A DNA stretch of 64,000 bases from Pseudomonas fluorescens (GCF_001307275.1 NZ_CP012831.1:5634501-5698500); one strand, 5' to 3'. Numbered from the stretch's first letter, positions 1-8,926 are shown. The notes: generated by a model not told the origin, from the sequence alone. Numbers and translations: made by a program.

Positions 1-1
1 C

Positions 2-148
2 TGGCGCGCCTTCAACAATCAGTACTGGCCGGCCCATTACTTCATCGATGCCAAGGGGCAGGTGCGCTACAGCCACTTTGGCGAAGGGCGCTACGGCGAG
101 CAGGAGCAGGTGATCCAGCAGTTGTTGCAGGAGGCGAAGACGGGTTGA
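2..148 (+). CDS. thioredoxin-like protein, C-terminal end (partial)
   Basis: Only the last 48 codons are in the window; the gene enters from the left edge and stops with TGA at 146-148. The peptide has the WPAHYFIDAKGQVRYSHFGE segment typical of the end of redoxin/TlpA-like folds, including the cis-Pro strand region (WPAHYFID), as found at the C-terminus of DipZ-like periplasmic thiol-disulfide proteins. The CxxC active site would lie upstream and cannot be seen, so membrane topology and exact family stay open. Confidence 0.7.
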   Translation, partial: WRAFNNQYWPAHYFIDAKGQVRYSHFGEGRYGEQEQVIQQLLQEAKTG

Positions 149-170
149 TGACTAGAGCGAGCTTGCTTGT

Positions 171-280
171 GCGAGGGGAATCTGTGGGAGCAAGGCTTGC
201 CCGCGAAGCAGACGACTCGGTTTCAGATAGACCGCGCGAACTTCATCGCGGGCAAGCCTTGCTCCCACAGATTCCCTCGC
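171..280. repeat. REPIN (paired inverted REP sequences)
   Basis: Two long inverted arms, starting GCGAGGGGAATCTGTGGGAG and ending in its complement CTCCCACAGATTCCCTCGC, flank a short unrelated loop. This is the AGGCTTGCCCGCGA variant of the REP family repeated through the window. It sits between two rightward genes and appears non-coding. Confidence 0.85.
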
Positions 281-365
281 CACAAGTCGATGTAGTGGTG
301 CTGGCCCCTTGCTCATTTGCATCCAGTCAAACTTCTTTCCTTTCAGAAAGTTGGGCGACAAACCT

Positions 366-695
366 ATGCGTATTTCTATGTGGGTCGTAACGACGTTTCT
401 CTTGGCCGCCGTCTCGCTTGGAGCCCAGGCCAAGGCGCTGACGCAGAACCAGCAGTCGGTGTGCCGCTGGGGTTCGGACATTGCGGCGGGCGCGCAGGCG
501 TCGAAGCTTTCCGGCGTCAGCCTGTACGGCGCGCGCAAGAAGCTGCAAGTGCGCAAGTTTCCCCGGCCCTGGATGCGCATGACCGCCCTGGGCATTACCG
601 AGCAGACTTACAACAGCGCTTCGCGTCTGAAGCCTGCTGCGGTCAAGCAGACCTACTACGAACAATGTGTCCGTCATGAGCTGGCACGCCGATAG
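366..695 (+). CDS. small secreted protein of unknown function
   Basis: A 109-codon gene starting at ATG 366. The N-terminus has a clear Sec signal peptide (MRISMWVVTTFLLAAVSLGAQA, cut expected after AQA). The mature part is short and basic, with one Cys in a QSVCRWG segment and a second near the end (YEQCVRHE), so a disulfide in the periplasm is possible. I do not recognise a named family. An upstream in-frame ATG at 309 would bury the signal peptide, so 366 is preferred. It lies tail to tail with acoR, only 3 bases apart. Confidence 0.7.
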   Translation: MRISMWVVTTFLLAAVSLGAQAKALTQNQQSVCRWGSDIAAGAQASKLSGVSLYGARKKLQVRKFPRPWMRMTALGITEQTYNSASRLKPAAVKQTYYEQCVRHELARR

Positions 696-698
696 GCC

Positions 699-2564
699 TC
701 AGGCCGGGCTCCGGCCTGGCATCTCGATACCGTGCTGGTGCACCCGCCGATACAGGGTCGCCCGGGAAATGCCCAGGGCCCGGGCGGCGGCGGTGGGTTT
801 CCAGCGGTGGCGCACCAGGGCATCGAGCAGCGCCTGGCGTTCCGGGCTGGCGCTCGGCTGCGGTCCATGATCGGCGGCGTCCGCGCGGTGCAATGACTCG
901 GGCAGGTGGCTGAGCTGAACCACACTGGCTTCGCACACCGCGCAGGCATAGCGCAGCACATGGCGCAACTGGCGGATATTGCCCGGCCAGTGATAACCGA
1001 GCAGGCATTCCAGCGCCGCGCCGCTCAATTGCACCGTCCCCCCGCAGAGCGCCGACTCCTCGGCAAGCATTCGATTGATCAGCGCCAGCCGGTCGCTGCG
1101 TTCGCGCAACGGCGGTAGCTGGAAACGCGCGCCACCAAGGCGGAAATACAAATCCTCACGAAACTCGCCAGCGGCCACCAGGGTCTCCAGGTCGCGGTGG
1201 GTGGCGCAGATCACCTGGATGTCCACGGCCTTGCGGCGGGATGCCCCCAGAGGCGCCACTTCACCCTCGGCCAGCACCCGCAGCAGGCGGGTCTGCAAGG
1301 CCAGCGGCATGTCACCGATCTCATCGAGGAACAAGGTGCCGCCATCGGCCTGTTGCAGCAGGCCTTGCATGCCTTTGGCCGAGGCACCGGTGAAGGCGCC
1401 GGCGACGTAGCCGAACAATTCGCTTTCGATCAGGCTTTCGGGAATGGCGGCGCAATTCAACGCCACGAAAGGGCGATCACGGCGTTGGCTGGCCTGGTGC
1501 AACTGCCGGGCGAACACTTCCTTGCCGGAACCGGTTTCGCCCTGGATCAGCACCGGCAGGTTGCGATCCTTGACCCGTACCGCCAGGCGCAGGCTGTCGG
1601 CCAGGCGCGGATCGATCTCGGCCGGGGTCATCGCCACCCGCGGACGCGGATTGGCCCGCTGGCGGGGCGCACTCAAGCGGCCATGCAAAGCGTGATCGAG
1701 GAGGCAGAGGCTTTCGTCCCGGGCCCGGTGCAGCCGTTGCTGGTCGAACACCTGGCCGATGTGTTGCGGCAACTGCCCGTAATGCTGCAGCAGGTATTGG
1801 CGGGCGGCCGGGTTCAGGGCTTGCAGGCAACCGTCGTCATCCCAGGCGAACAGGAAGTCTGGCTGGCTGTCGACGTAGCCGGCGTTGCGATGGGCCCGCA
1901 GCACCCAGTAGCCCTGGGCACTGCTCATGAAAAACGCCTGCTCGATCTCCCGGGCGCTCTGCACGACCATTTGCCGGATCAGGTGCTGCGAGCGTCGATC
2001 ATCCGGCGAGCGCACTGCCGAGACGTCCAGCACCCCGAGCAATTCGCCCTGGGGGTCGAAGACCGGTGCGGCGGAGCAGGTCAGGCCAATGAACGCCGCG
2101 CGGAAATGGTCGCGCTTGTGCACCGTCACCGGGGCTTTGCCCATGAGCACCGCCGCCACGCCACAGGTGCCTTCTTCACCCTCCGACCAACATGTGCCCA
2201 GGTACAGCCCAGCCTTGCGGCAGTCATTGCGGATCGTGGTTTCCACCCGATAGTCGATGGTCTGGCCCTGGGCATCGGTCAAGAGCACGCAGTAGTCGGC
2301 ATCACGTACCCGGCCATGGAGGCGGGCCACTTCTTCACTGGCGATATTGAGAAACAGCTCGGAGCGCTCGCGGCATTGCTTGAGCACGTCCTGGGACAGG
2401 ATGCGCGGGCCCTGCAGCGAACCGGGGTCCAGGTGATGTTGCTCCAGGGAGCGACGCCAGGAGTCGAGGATCAGGTCCGGGACCGGCAGTTGAGGCAATT
2501 GCGCCGCGTTTTTCACCACGCGGCTGACGCAATCCACGTGCGCCCGGGAGTGAGCGGAAAGCAT
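699..2564 (-). CDS. acoR: AcoR, sigma-54-dependent activator of acetoin catabolism
   Basis: An enhancer-binding protein of 621 codons from the preferred start (MLSAHSRAHVDC). An N-terminal GAF-type sensor region (about residues 75-205) precedes an AAA+ domain with Walker A GETGSGKE (about 342-349) and the sigma-54 contact loop GAFTGA (about 389-394), then a C-terminal Fis-type helix-turn-helix (AAARALGISRATLYRRV). Family and position divergent from acoXABC identify it as AcoR, which activates the aco operon with acetoin as the usual effector. Longer in-frame starts reach 2666 but would run into the palindromic site at 2656-2672. The sigma-54 promoter and likely binding sites of this protein lie just upstream of acoX. 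Confidence 0.93.
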   Translation of the reverse strand: MLSAHSRAHVDCVSRVVKNAAQLPQLPVPDLILDSWRRSLEQHHLDPGSLQGPRILSQDVLKQCRERSELFLNIASEEVARLHGRVRDADYCVLLTDAQGQTIDYRVETTIRNDCRKAGLYLGTCWSEGEEGTCGVAAVLMGKAPVTVHKRDHFRAAFIGLTCSAAPVFDPQGELLGVLDVSAVRSPDDRRSQHLIRQMVVQSAREIEQAFFMSSAQGYWVLRAHRNAGYVDSQPDFLFAWDDDGCLQALNPAARQYLLQHYGQLPQHIGQVFDQQRLHRARDESLCLLDHALHGRLSAPRQRANPRPRVAMTPAEIDPRLADSLRLAVRVKDRNLPVLIQGETGSGKEVFARQLHQASQRRDRPFVALNCAAIPESLIESELFGYVAGAFTGASAKGMQGLLQQADGGTLFLDEIGDMPLALQTRLLRVLAEGEVAPLGASRRKAVDIQVICATHRDLETLVAAGEFREDLYFRLGGARFQLPPLRERSDRLALINRMLAEESALCGGTVQLSGAALECLLGYHWPGNIRQLRHVLRYACAVCEASVVQLSHLPESLHRADAADHGPQPSASPERQALLDALVRHRWKPTAAARALGISRATLYRRVHQHGIEMPGRSPA

Positions 2565-2655
2565 AGGGGCCTCCGATTCAGCTTCTTGTCGTTGTGCGCA
2601 CATTAAGCGCCGTTCGCCGGGTGCAGACAAGCACGACGGGTTGTGCGGGCAGATG

Positions 2656-2715
2656 TGAGACGCCACGTCTCAGCGTCTCGCGGTTACCTCGTGCAGGCTG
2701 ACATGGAGCGTCTCA
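2656..2715. promoter_or_regulatory. probable AcoR upstream activating sites
   Basis: TGAGACG-CCA-CGTCTCA at 2656-2672 is a perfect 7-base inverted repeat. The half site recurs as CGTCTCG at 2674-2680 and CGTCTCA at 2709-2715. The cluster lies roughly 80-140 bases upstream of the sigma-54 promoter, the expected range for enhancer sites. Assignment to AcoR is inferred from position. Confidence 0.6.
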
Positions 2716-2792
2716 GCCGGGCTCGCTTGGCCTCATTGAACATCCCGCCTGGACCGCTCTGGCTCGGCTGTCTCCTGGACTTTTCCGGTAAC

Positions 2793-2808
2793 TGGCACCG
2801 CCCTTGCT
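2793..2808 (+). promoter_or_regulatory. sigma-54 promoter of the aco operon
   Basis: TGGCACCGCCCTTGCT matches the consensus TGGCAC-N5-TTGCW at every informative base, with GG and GC elements 10 bases apart. Transcription should start near 2820, about 40 bases before the small leader frame and 88 bases before acoX. Confidence 0.9.
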
Positions 2809-2860
2809 CTACCCCTGGAGCCCGCCTGACGGGTCATCCAATAATAACAACGAGGTGCCT

Positions 2861-2911
2861 ATGTTCTCCTGCCCAGGCCGTTCGCCTGTTTCTCCCGCGG
2901 TGGCACCATGA
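2861..2911 (+). CDS. possible 16-codon leader peptide coupled to acoX
   Basis: An ATG at 2861, 6 bases after a GAGG-like ribosome site (AACGAGGTGCCT), opens a short frame reading MFSCPGRSPVSPAVAP. It ends in TGA at 2909-2911, overlapping the acoX ATG as ATGA. The acoX start has no clear Shine-Dalgarno of its own, so this frame may deliver ribosomes to acoX. No homology can be claimed for so short a frame. Confidence 0.35.
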   Translation: MFSCPGRSPVSPAVAP

Positions 2912-3981
2912 GCCGCCGGCCACTGACCGTGGGCATCATCGCCAACCCCGCATCGGGCCGCGACGTGCGGCGCCTGACCGCCAATGCCGGGCTGTTTTCC
3001 AGCACCGACAAGGTCTCGGTGATCCAGCGCCTGCTGGCCGCTTTCGGTGCCACCGGCATCGAGCAGGTGTTGATGCCCACCGACATGATTGGCATGGCCG
3101 CCGCTGTGCTGAAGAACAGCCACAGTCGCCAGGCCCGCAGCAGCCACTGGCCGGCCCTGGAGTTCCTCGACCTGACCCTGCGCCAGACCGTCGAAGACAC
3201 CCGCCAGGCCGCGCGCCTGATGGCCGAGCGCGAGGTGGCGCTGATCGCCGTGCTCGGTGGCGACGGCACCCACAAGGCGGTGGCCGCCGAAGTGGGGGAC
3301 ATCCCGTTGCTGACCCTGTCCACCGGCACCAACAACGCCTTTCCCGAACTGCGCGAAGCCACCAGTGCCGGACTGGCCGGTGGCTTGTACGCCAGTGGCC
3401 GGGTCCCGGCCCAGATCGGTTTGCGCCGCAACAAGCGTTTGCTGGTTTGCGACGCCGGACGTGGCCTGCGCGAAGTCGCCTTGGTGGACGTCGCCGTGTC
3501 GCCCCTGCGGTTTGTCGGCGCCCGGGCCATCAGTCGGGCACAGGACTTGGCCGAAGTGTTCGTGACCTTCGCCGAGCCGCAGTCCATCGGTCTGTCGGCG
3601 CTATGCGGCTTGTGGTTCCCGGTGTCACGCCAGGCACCGGGTGGCGCCTGGATGCGCCTGGACCCGCAATCTCCCGAAGCGCTGCTGGTACCGCTCGCGC
3701 CGGGCCTGTTGCAAGGCTGTGGCGTGCTCGCCGCCGGCCCCCTGGAACCCGGTGTCGCCCATGGCCTGTCGCTCTCCAGCGGCACCCTGGCGTTGGACGG
3801 CGAGCGGGAAATCGAATTCAACGTTCATGACCGGCCCACGGTCACCCTCGATGCCGGCGGTCCACTGAGCATCGACGTCAACGCGGTGCTGGCCTACGCC
3901 GCGCAACAACGTTTGCTGGCCATCGGCCGCGAACACCCGCAACACCCTCTGAATCTTCAAGAAGACACCCCAGGAGAATAA
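2908..3981 (+). CDS. acoX: AcoX, NAD-kinase-like protein of the acetoin operon
   Basis: A 357-residue protein of the ATP-NAD kinase/diacylglycerol-kinase-like fold. The nucleotide-binding GGDGTHKA motif follows VLIAVLGG-type strands, and STGTNNAFP follows shortly after. AcoX is conserved as the first gene of Pseudomonas and Ralstonia aco operons, but its biochemical role is not firmly established. It is separated from acoA by 2 bases. Its ATG overlaps the stop of a 16-codon leader frame. Confidence 0.88.
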   Translation: MSRRPLTVGIIANPASGRDVRRLTANAGLFSSTDKVSVIQRLLAAFGATGIEQVLMPTDMIGMAAAVLKNSHSRQARSSHWPALEFLDLTLRQTVEDTRQAARLMAEREVALIAVLGGDGTHKAVAAEVGDIPLLTLSTGTNNAFPELREATSAGLAGGLYASGRVPAQIGLRRNKRLLVCDAGRGLREVALVDVAVSPLRFVGARAISRAQDLAEVFVTFAEPQSIGLSALCGLWFPVSRQAPGGAWMRLDPQSPEALLVPLAPGLLQGCGVLAAGPLEPGVAHGLSLSSGTLALDGEREIEFNVHDRPTVTLDAGGPLSIDVNAVLAYAAQQRLLAIGREHPQHPLNLQEDTPGE

Positions 3982-3983
3982 AA

Positions 3984-4961
3984 ATGTCGACACCGCTCAC
4001 CCACGATCAACTGCTGCACGCCTATCAGGTGATGCGCACCATCCGCGCCTTCGAAGAGCGCCTGCACGTGGAGTTCGCCACGGGTGAAATCCCCGGGTTC
4101 GTCCACCTGTATGCCGGCGAAGAAGCCTCGGCCGCAGGCGTCATGGCCCACCTGGGCGATGACGATTGCATTGCCTCCAACCACCGTGGCCATGGCCATT
4201 GCATCGCCAAGGGCGTGGACATCTACGGCATGATGGCCGAGATCTACGGCAAGAAAACCGGCGTTTGCCAAGGCAAGGGCGGCTCGATGCACATCGCCGA
4301 CTTCGAGAAAGGCATGCTCGGCGCCAATGGCATTGTCGGCGCCGGCGCACCCTTGGTGGTCGGCGCGGCTTTGGCGGCCCGGCTCAAGGGCACCGACAGC
4401 GTCGCCGTGGTGTTTTTCGGCGACGGCGGCTCCAACGAGGGCGCGGTGTTCGAAGCCATGAACATGGCCTCGGTGTGGAACCTGCCGTGCCTGTTTGTCG
4501 CGGAAAACAACGGCTATGCCGAAGCCACCGCTTCCAATTGGTCGGTGGCCTGCGATCACATCGCCGACCGCGCGGCCGGGTTCGGCATGCCCGGCGTGAC
4601 TGTCGACGGCTTCGACTTCTTTGCCGTGCATGAAGCCGCCGGGGCCGCCGTCGAACGCGCCCGTGCCGGGGAGGGGCCGTCGCTGATCGAGGTCAAGCTG
4701 ACCCGCTACTACGGTCACTTCGAGGGCGACGCCCAGACCTACCGGGCCCCCGACGAGGTCAAGCACTTCCGTGAAAACCAGGACTGCCTGATGCAGTTCC
4801 GCGAGCGCACGACCCGGGCCGGCTTGCTCACCGTCGAGCAGTTGGACCAGATCGACAAGGAAGTGGACCTGCTGATTGAAAACGCCGTGTACAAGGCCAA
4901 GTCCGATCCCAAGCCTTCCTCGGCGGACCTGCTGACCGACGTCTACGTCAGCTATCCCTGA
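3984..4961 (+). CDS. acoA: acetoin dehydrogenase E1 component, alpha subunit
   Basis: The 325-residue TPP-dependent E1 alpha subunit of the acetoin:DCPIP oxidoreductase/acetoin dehydrogenase complex, which cleaves acetoin to acetaldehyde and passes an acetyl group to the E2 lipoyl arm. The TPP motif starts GDGGSNEG (residues 146-152) and ends near AENN (about 173-176). An HRGHGH segment at about 67-72 forms part of the active site. The gene lies 2 bases after acoX and 36 bases before acoB, as expected for one operon transcribed from the sigma-54 promoter at 2793. Confidence 0.95.
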   Translation: MSTPLTHDQLLHAYQVMRTIRAFEERLHVEFATGEIPGFVHLYAGEEASAAGVMAHLGDDDCIASNHRGHGHCIAKGVDIYGMMAEIYGKKTGVCQGKGGSMHIADFEKGMLGANGIVGAGAPLVVGAALAARLKGTDSVAVVFFGDGGSNEGAVFEAMNMASVWNLPCLFVAENNGYAEATASNWSVACDHIADRAAGFGMPGVTVDGFDFFAVHEAAGAAVERARAGEGPSLIEVKLTRYYGHFEGDAQTYRAPDEVKHFRENQDCLMQFRERTTRAGLLTVEQLDQIDKEVDLLIENAVYKAKSDPKPSSADLLTDVYVSYP

Positions 4962-4997
4962 ACGCCCTCCTGAACAACAAGAATAGAGAACTCCATC

Positions 4998-6014
4998 ATG
5001 GCGAGAAAAATCAGCTATCAGCAGGCAATCAACGAAGCGCTGGCCCAGGAGATGCGCCGGGACTCAAGCGTGTTCATCATGGGTGAGGACGTGGCCGGTG
5101 GCGCTGGCGCACCCGGTGAAAACGACGCCTGGGGCGGTGTACTTGGGGTGACCAAGGGCCTTTACGACCAGTTCCCCGGGCGCGTGCTGGACACGCCGCT
5201 CTCGGAAATCGGTTACGTCGGTGCGGCGGTCGGGGCTGCCACCTGCGGCGTACGCCCGGTGTGCGAACTGATGTTCGTCGACTTTGCCGGGTGCTGCCTG
5301 GACCAGATCCTCAACCAGGCGGCGAAGTTTCGCTACATGTTCGGCGGCAAGGCCTCCACGCCCCTGGTGATCCGCACCATGGTCGGCGCCGGCCTGCGCG
5401 CCGCCGCCCAGCATTCGCAGATGCTCACGTCCTTGTGGACGCACATTCCGGGGCTGAAAGTGGTCTGCCCGTCATCGCCTTACGACGCCAAGGGCCTGCT
5501 GATCCAGGCGATCCGCGACAACGACCCAGTGATCTTCTGCGAGCACAAGTTGCTCTACAGCATGCAGGGCGAAGTGCCGGAAGAGCTCTACACCATCCCC
5601 TTTGGCGAGGCCAATTTCCTGCGCGACGGCAAGGACGTGACCCTCGTGTCCTATGGACGCATGGTCAACACCGCGATGGACGCCGCCCGCAGCCTGGCCG
5701 GGCGCGGTATCGACTGCGAGGTCATCGACCTGCGTACCACCAGCCCGATGGACGAGGACAGCATCCTCGAAAGCGTGGAGAAGACCGGGCGCCTGGTGGT
5801 GATCGACGAGGCCAACCCGCGCTGTTCCATGGCCACCGATGTTTCCGCGCTGGTGGCGCAAAAGGCCTTCGGCGCGCTCAAGGCGCCGATCGAAATGGTC
5901 ACCGCGCCGCACACGCCGGTGCCGTTCTCCGATGCCCTGGAAGACCTGTACATCCCTGACGCGGCGAAGATCGAGCAAGCCGTGCTCAACGTGATCGAGT
6001 GGAGCAAGCGCTGA
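4998..6014 (+). CDS. acoB: acetoin dehydrogenase E1 component, beta subunit
   Basis: 338 residues with the E1-beta fold: an N-terminal pyrimidine-binding domain (FIMGEDVAGGAGAPGEND, PLSEIGYVGAAVGAA) and a C-terminal transketolase domain (ITLVSYGRM-like strand, EVIDLRTTSPMD). It forms a heterotetramer with AcoA. The stop codon overlaps the acoC start (TGATG), suggesting translational coupling. Confidence 0.95.
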   Translation: MARKISYQQAINEALAQEMRRDSSVFIMGEDVAGGAGAPGENDAWGGVLGVTKGLYDQFPGRVLDTPLSEIGYVGAAVGAATCGVRPVCELMFVDFAGCCLDQILNQAAKFRYMFGGKASTPLVIRTMVGAGLRAAAQHSQMLTSLWTHIPGLKVVCPSSPYDAKGLLIQAIRDNDPVIFCEHKLLYSMQGEVPEELYTIPFGEANFLRDGKDVTLVSYGRMVNTAMDAARSLAGRGIDCEVIDLRTTSPMDEDSILESVEKTGRLVVIDEANPRCSMATDVSALVAQKAFGALKAPIEMVTAPHTPVPFSDALEDLYIPDAAKIEQAVLNVIEWSKR

Positions 6015-7126
6015 TGAGCCAGATTCATACCTTGACCATGCCCAAGTGGGGCCTGTCGATGACCGAGGGCCGGGTCGATGCCTGGCTCAAGGAGGAGGGC
6101 CAGGCCATCACCAAGGGCGATGAAGTGATGGACGTCGAGACGGACAAGATCTCCAGCAGCGTCGAGGCGCCGTTCTCCGGAATCCTGCGCCGGCAGGTTG
6201 CCCGTCAGGACGAAACCCTGGCGGTCGGCGCCTTGCTCGGCATCGTCGTCGACGGCGAGGCCAGCGACGCCGAGATCGACGCGGTCATCGAGCAGTTCCA
6301 ATCCAACTTCGTGCCCGGTGATTCAGCCGATGAAGACAGCGGCCCGACACCGCAGAAAGTCGAGTTGGACGGCCGGGTGATTCGCTATTTCGAGCGCGGC
6401 GAGGGCGGTACGCCGTTGGTGCTGGTGCACGGTTTCGGCGGCGACCTGAACAATTGGCTGTTCAACCATGAAGCACTGGCCGTCGGGCGTCGGGTCATTG
6501 CCCTGGACCTGCCGGGCCATGGCGAATCTTCGAAAACCCTGCAACGCGGCGACCTGGACGAGCTGAGCGGCGTGGTGCTGGCCTTGCTCGATCACCTGGA
6601 CATCAACGCTGTGCATCTGGTGGGGCATTCCATGGGTGGGGCGGTTTCGCTGAATGCCGCGCGCCTGATGCCCCAGCGTGTACGGTCGCTGACTTTGATC
6701 GGCAGCGCCGGGCTGGGCGCGCAGATCAACGGCGGCTACCTGCAAGGTTTCGTCGAAGCGGCCAACCGCAACGCCCTCAAGCCGCCACTGGTGCAACTGT
6801 TCTCCAATGCCGAGCTGGTCACGCGGCAGATGCTCGACGACATGCTCAAGTACAAGCGCCTGGAAGGCGTGGACGCCGCCCTGCGGCAACTGTCGGCGAC
6901 GCTGTTCGCCGACGGCCGCCAGCAGGTGGACCTGCGCGAGGTGGTGCAGGCCGGTCACGTACCGACCCTGGTGATCTGGGGCAGCGACGACGCAATCATC
7001 CCGGCGGCCCACGGCGAAGGGCTGGCTGCCCAGGTCGAAGTGCTCCCCGGCCAGGGCCACATGGTGCAGATGGAAGCGGCCGAGCAGGTCAATCGATCGA
7101 TTCTCGAGTTCATCGCACAGCACTGA
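6014..7126 (+). CDS. acoC: acetoin dehydrogenase E2 with fused alpha/beta hydrolase
   Basis: 370 residues. Residues 1-80 are a lipoyl domain whose lipoyl-lysine is Lys45 in DVETDKISSSVEAP. Residues about 110-370 are an alpha/beta-hydrolase fold with the nucleophile elbow GHSMGG (Ser206) and a late catalytic His in GQGHMVQME. This lipoyl-hydrolase layout, lacking a standard E2 catalytic domain, is typical of AcoC in pseudomonads. The start at 6014 overlaps the acoB stop; an upstream in-frame ATG at 5999 would extend into acoB and is less likely. Confidence 0.93.
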   Translation: MSQIHTLTMPKWGLSMTEGRVDAWLKEEGQAITKGDEVMDVETDKISSSVEAPFSGILRRQVARQDETLAVGALLGIVVDGEASDAEIDAVIEQFQSNFVPGDSADEDSGPTPQKVELDGRVIRYFERGEGGTPLVLVHGFGGDLNNWLFNHEALAVGRRVIALDLPGHGESSKTLQRGDLDELSGVVLALLDHLDINAVHLVGHSMGGAVSLNAARLMPQRVRSLTLIGSAGLGAQINGGYLQGFVEAANRNALKPPLVQLFSNAELVTRQMLDDMLKYKRLEGVDAALRQLSATLFADGRQQVDLREVVQAGHVPTLVIWGSDDAIIPAAHGEGLAAQVEVLPGQGHMVQMEAAEQVNRSILEFIAQH

Positions 7127-7177
7127 CCCAGCGGGCGGCGATGAATCGCCGCCCCATAAAATCCTCTGGAGGCAACT

Positions 7178-8272
7178 ATGAACGTTTCAATCAAGCCGAC
7201 CCGCAGCATGCGCGCCGCCGTCTGGCATGGCCGCAACGACATTCGCGTCGAAGACGTGCCACTGCCGGTTTCGCCGCCGGCCGGTTGGGTGCAGATCCGT
7301 GTGCAATGGTGCGGCATCTGCGGCTCGGACCTGCATGAATACGTGGCTGGGCCGGTATTCATCCCGGTGGACGCGCCGCACCCGCTGACCGGGATCAAGG
7401 GCCAGTGCATCCTCGGTCATGAGTTCTGCGGCGAAATCGTCGAACTGGGCGCCGGCGTCGAGGGTTTCAGTGTCGGCGAACCGGTGGCGGCCGATGCCTG
7501 CCAGCACTGCGGCACTTGCTATTACTGCACCCACGGGCTCTACAACATCTGCGAGAACCTGGCCTTCACCGGGCTGATGAACAACGGCGCGTTCGCTGAG
7601 CTGGTCAACGTACCGGCGAACCTGCTCTACAAACTGCCTGCCGACTTTCCGACCGAGGCCGGTGCGTTGATCGAGCCGCTGGCGGTGGGCATGCATGCGG
7701 TGAAAAAGGCCGGCAGCCTGCTGGGTCAGAACGTGGTGGTGGTCGGCGCCGGGACCATCGGCCTGTGCACCATCATGTGCGCCAGGGCGGCCGGTGCGGC
7801 CCAGGTGATTGCCCTGGAAATGTCTGGAGCCCGCAAGGCCAAGGCCTTGGAAGTCGGCGCCAGCCATGTGATCGATCCGAACGAGTGCGACGCCCTGGCC
7901 GAAGTCCGCCGCCTGACCGCGGGCCTGGGGGCCGATGTCAGTTTCGAATGCATTGGCAACAAGCACACCGCCAAGTTTGCCATCGACCTGATCCGCAAGG
8001 CCGGCAAATGCGTGTTGGTGGGCATTTTCGAGGAGCCGAGCGAGTTCAACTTCTTTGAACTGGTCTCCACCGAGAAGCAAGTGCTTGGCGCGCTGGCTTA
8101 CAACGGTGAGTTCGCCGATGTGATTGCCTTCATCGCCGACGGACGCCTGGACATCTCGCCGCTGGTGACCGGGCGCATCCAGTTGGAGGAGATCGTCGGG
8201 CAGGGCTTCGAGGAACTGGTGAACAACAAGGAGCACAACGTGAAGATCATCGTGTCCCCCGCACGGATCTGA
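7178..8272 (+). CDS. bdhA: 2,3-butanediol dehydrogenase (zinc-dependent MDR)
   Basis: A 364-residue medium-chain dehydrogenase that interconverts 2,3-butanediol and acetoin, feeding the AcoABC complex. Catalytic zinc ligands are in WCGICGSDLHE and GHEFCGE. Structural zinc cysteines are in CQHCGTCYYCTHGLYNIC, and the NAD-binding motif is VVGAGTIGL. A strong ribosome site (GGAGGC) precedes the ATG. It is the last gene of the aco operon (called adh in some pseudomonads) and is followed by a hairpin terminator. Confidence 0.9.
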   Translation: MNVSIKPTRSMRAAVWHGRNDIRVEDVPLPVSPPAGWVQIRVQWCGICGSDLHEYVAGPVFIPVDAPHPLTGIKGQCILGHEFCGEIVELGAGVEGFSVGEPVAADACQHCGTCYYCTHGLYNICENLAFTGLMNNGAFAELVNVPANLLYKLPADFPTEAGALIEPLAVGMHAVKKAGSLLGQNVVVVGAGTIGLCTIMCARAAGAAQVIALEMSGARKAKALEVGASHVIDPNECDALAEVRRLTAGLGADVSFECIGNKHTAKFAIDLIRKAGKCVLVGIFEEPSEFNFFELVSTEKQVLGALAYNGEFADVIAFIADGRLDISPLVTGRIQLEEIVGQGFEELVNNKEHNVKIIVSPARI

Positions 8273-8293
8273 GAGCGCCCGGGTGGGCGATTT

Positions 8294-8326
8294 GGCGATG
8301 GCCGGCAGCGGTCGTCGCCTTTTTTT
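8294..8326 (+). terminator. rho-independent terminator of the aco operon
   Basis: GGCGA at 8294-8298 pairs with TCGCC at 8315-8319 around a GC-rich loop, followed by seven T residues (8320-8326). It sits 20 bases after the bdhA stop. Confidence 0.65.
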
Positions 8327-8338
8327 CGGCGTAGCGCT

Positions 8339-8893
8339 TCAGTCGGGCCGATAGTCTCGCCAGACAGTTGCTTCGTTGAGTTGCAGTGTTTGTTCTTCTT
8401 GCTGCCGAAACCTACGGTCGCAGTCGAGGAAAAACTCATCGAGCTGCGGTGGCTTGACACCCGCGCCGCTGAGCATCGAATGCACCTGGCCGCGGTGATG
8501 GATCTGATGTTCGAACAGGTGCAACAGCAGTCGGTCGATTCGTTCGAGCACCACCCCGTCGGCACGCACCAGGTCGACGGAGCGGGCGAGGTCTTTTTCT
8601 CGCAGTGATTCGCAGAAAGCCACCAGCCGCTGGTCGGTTTGAGCCTGGCTCTGCATGAGCTGGGCAAAGGGCAGGATCTCGGAGAAATCCTTTATCTGGC
8701 CGTCCCGGTCACCTTCCAGGGCGGTGAGGTAATAGCGGTCCACTTCCAGGATGTGGCAAAGCGTGGCTTGGATGGACGGGAAGAATCCCGTGCGCGGCGC
8801 GGCGTAGTCAGCCTCGCTCAACTGCGCGCAGGCGCCGAGCAGCCTGTGGTTGGCCCATCGGTTGTTCAGGGCCTGGGCCAGGAAATAGTTCAT
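8339..8893 (-). CDS. DinB-family putative metal-dependent protein
   Basis: 184 residues with the four-helix DinB/YfiT arrangement. The conserved histidines are in ATLCHILEVDRYYL (helix 2) and in LLHLFEHQIHHRGQVHSML near residue 135, the typical HxxxH plus upstream His metal triad. The start at 8893 follows a GGGAGG ribosome site. The gene converges on the aco operon. The family includes thiol-dependent and bacillithiol-type transferases; the substrate here is unknown. Confidence 0.82.
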   Translation of the reverse strand: MNYFLAQALNNRWANHRLLGACAQLSEADYAAPRTGFFPSIQATLCHILEVDRYYLTALEGDRDGQIKDFSEILPFAQLMQSQAQTDQRLVAFCESLREKDLARSVDLVRADGVVLERIDRLLLHLFEHQIHHRGQVHSMLSGAGVKPPQLDEFFLDCDRRFRQQEEQTLQLNEATVWRDYRPD

Positions 8894-8926
8894 GGGAAGC
8901 CTCCCTGTCATGGCCGCCACCGACAG

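Larger units (their letters stand above)
2565..2907. other. acoR-acoX divergent control region
   Basis: This 343-base gap contains, from left to right, the acoR leader, a TGAGACG palindrome with two further half sites, a sigma-54 promoter and a 16-codon open frame that ends on the acoX start. No other gene is visible. Confidence 0.8.

Noticed and set aside
1197..2606. Long open frame antisense to acoR
   Set aside because: It mirrors a well-supported sigma-54 activator and shows no domain; GC-rich codon usage creates such mirror frames.
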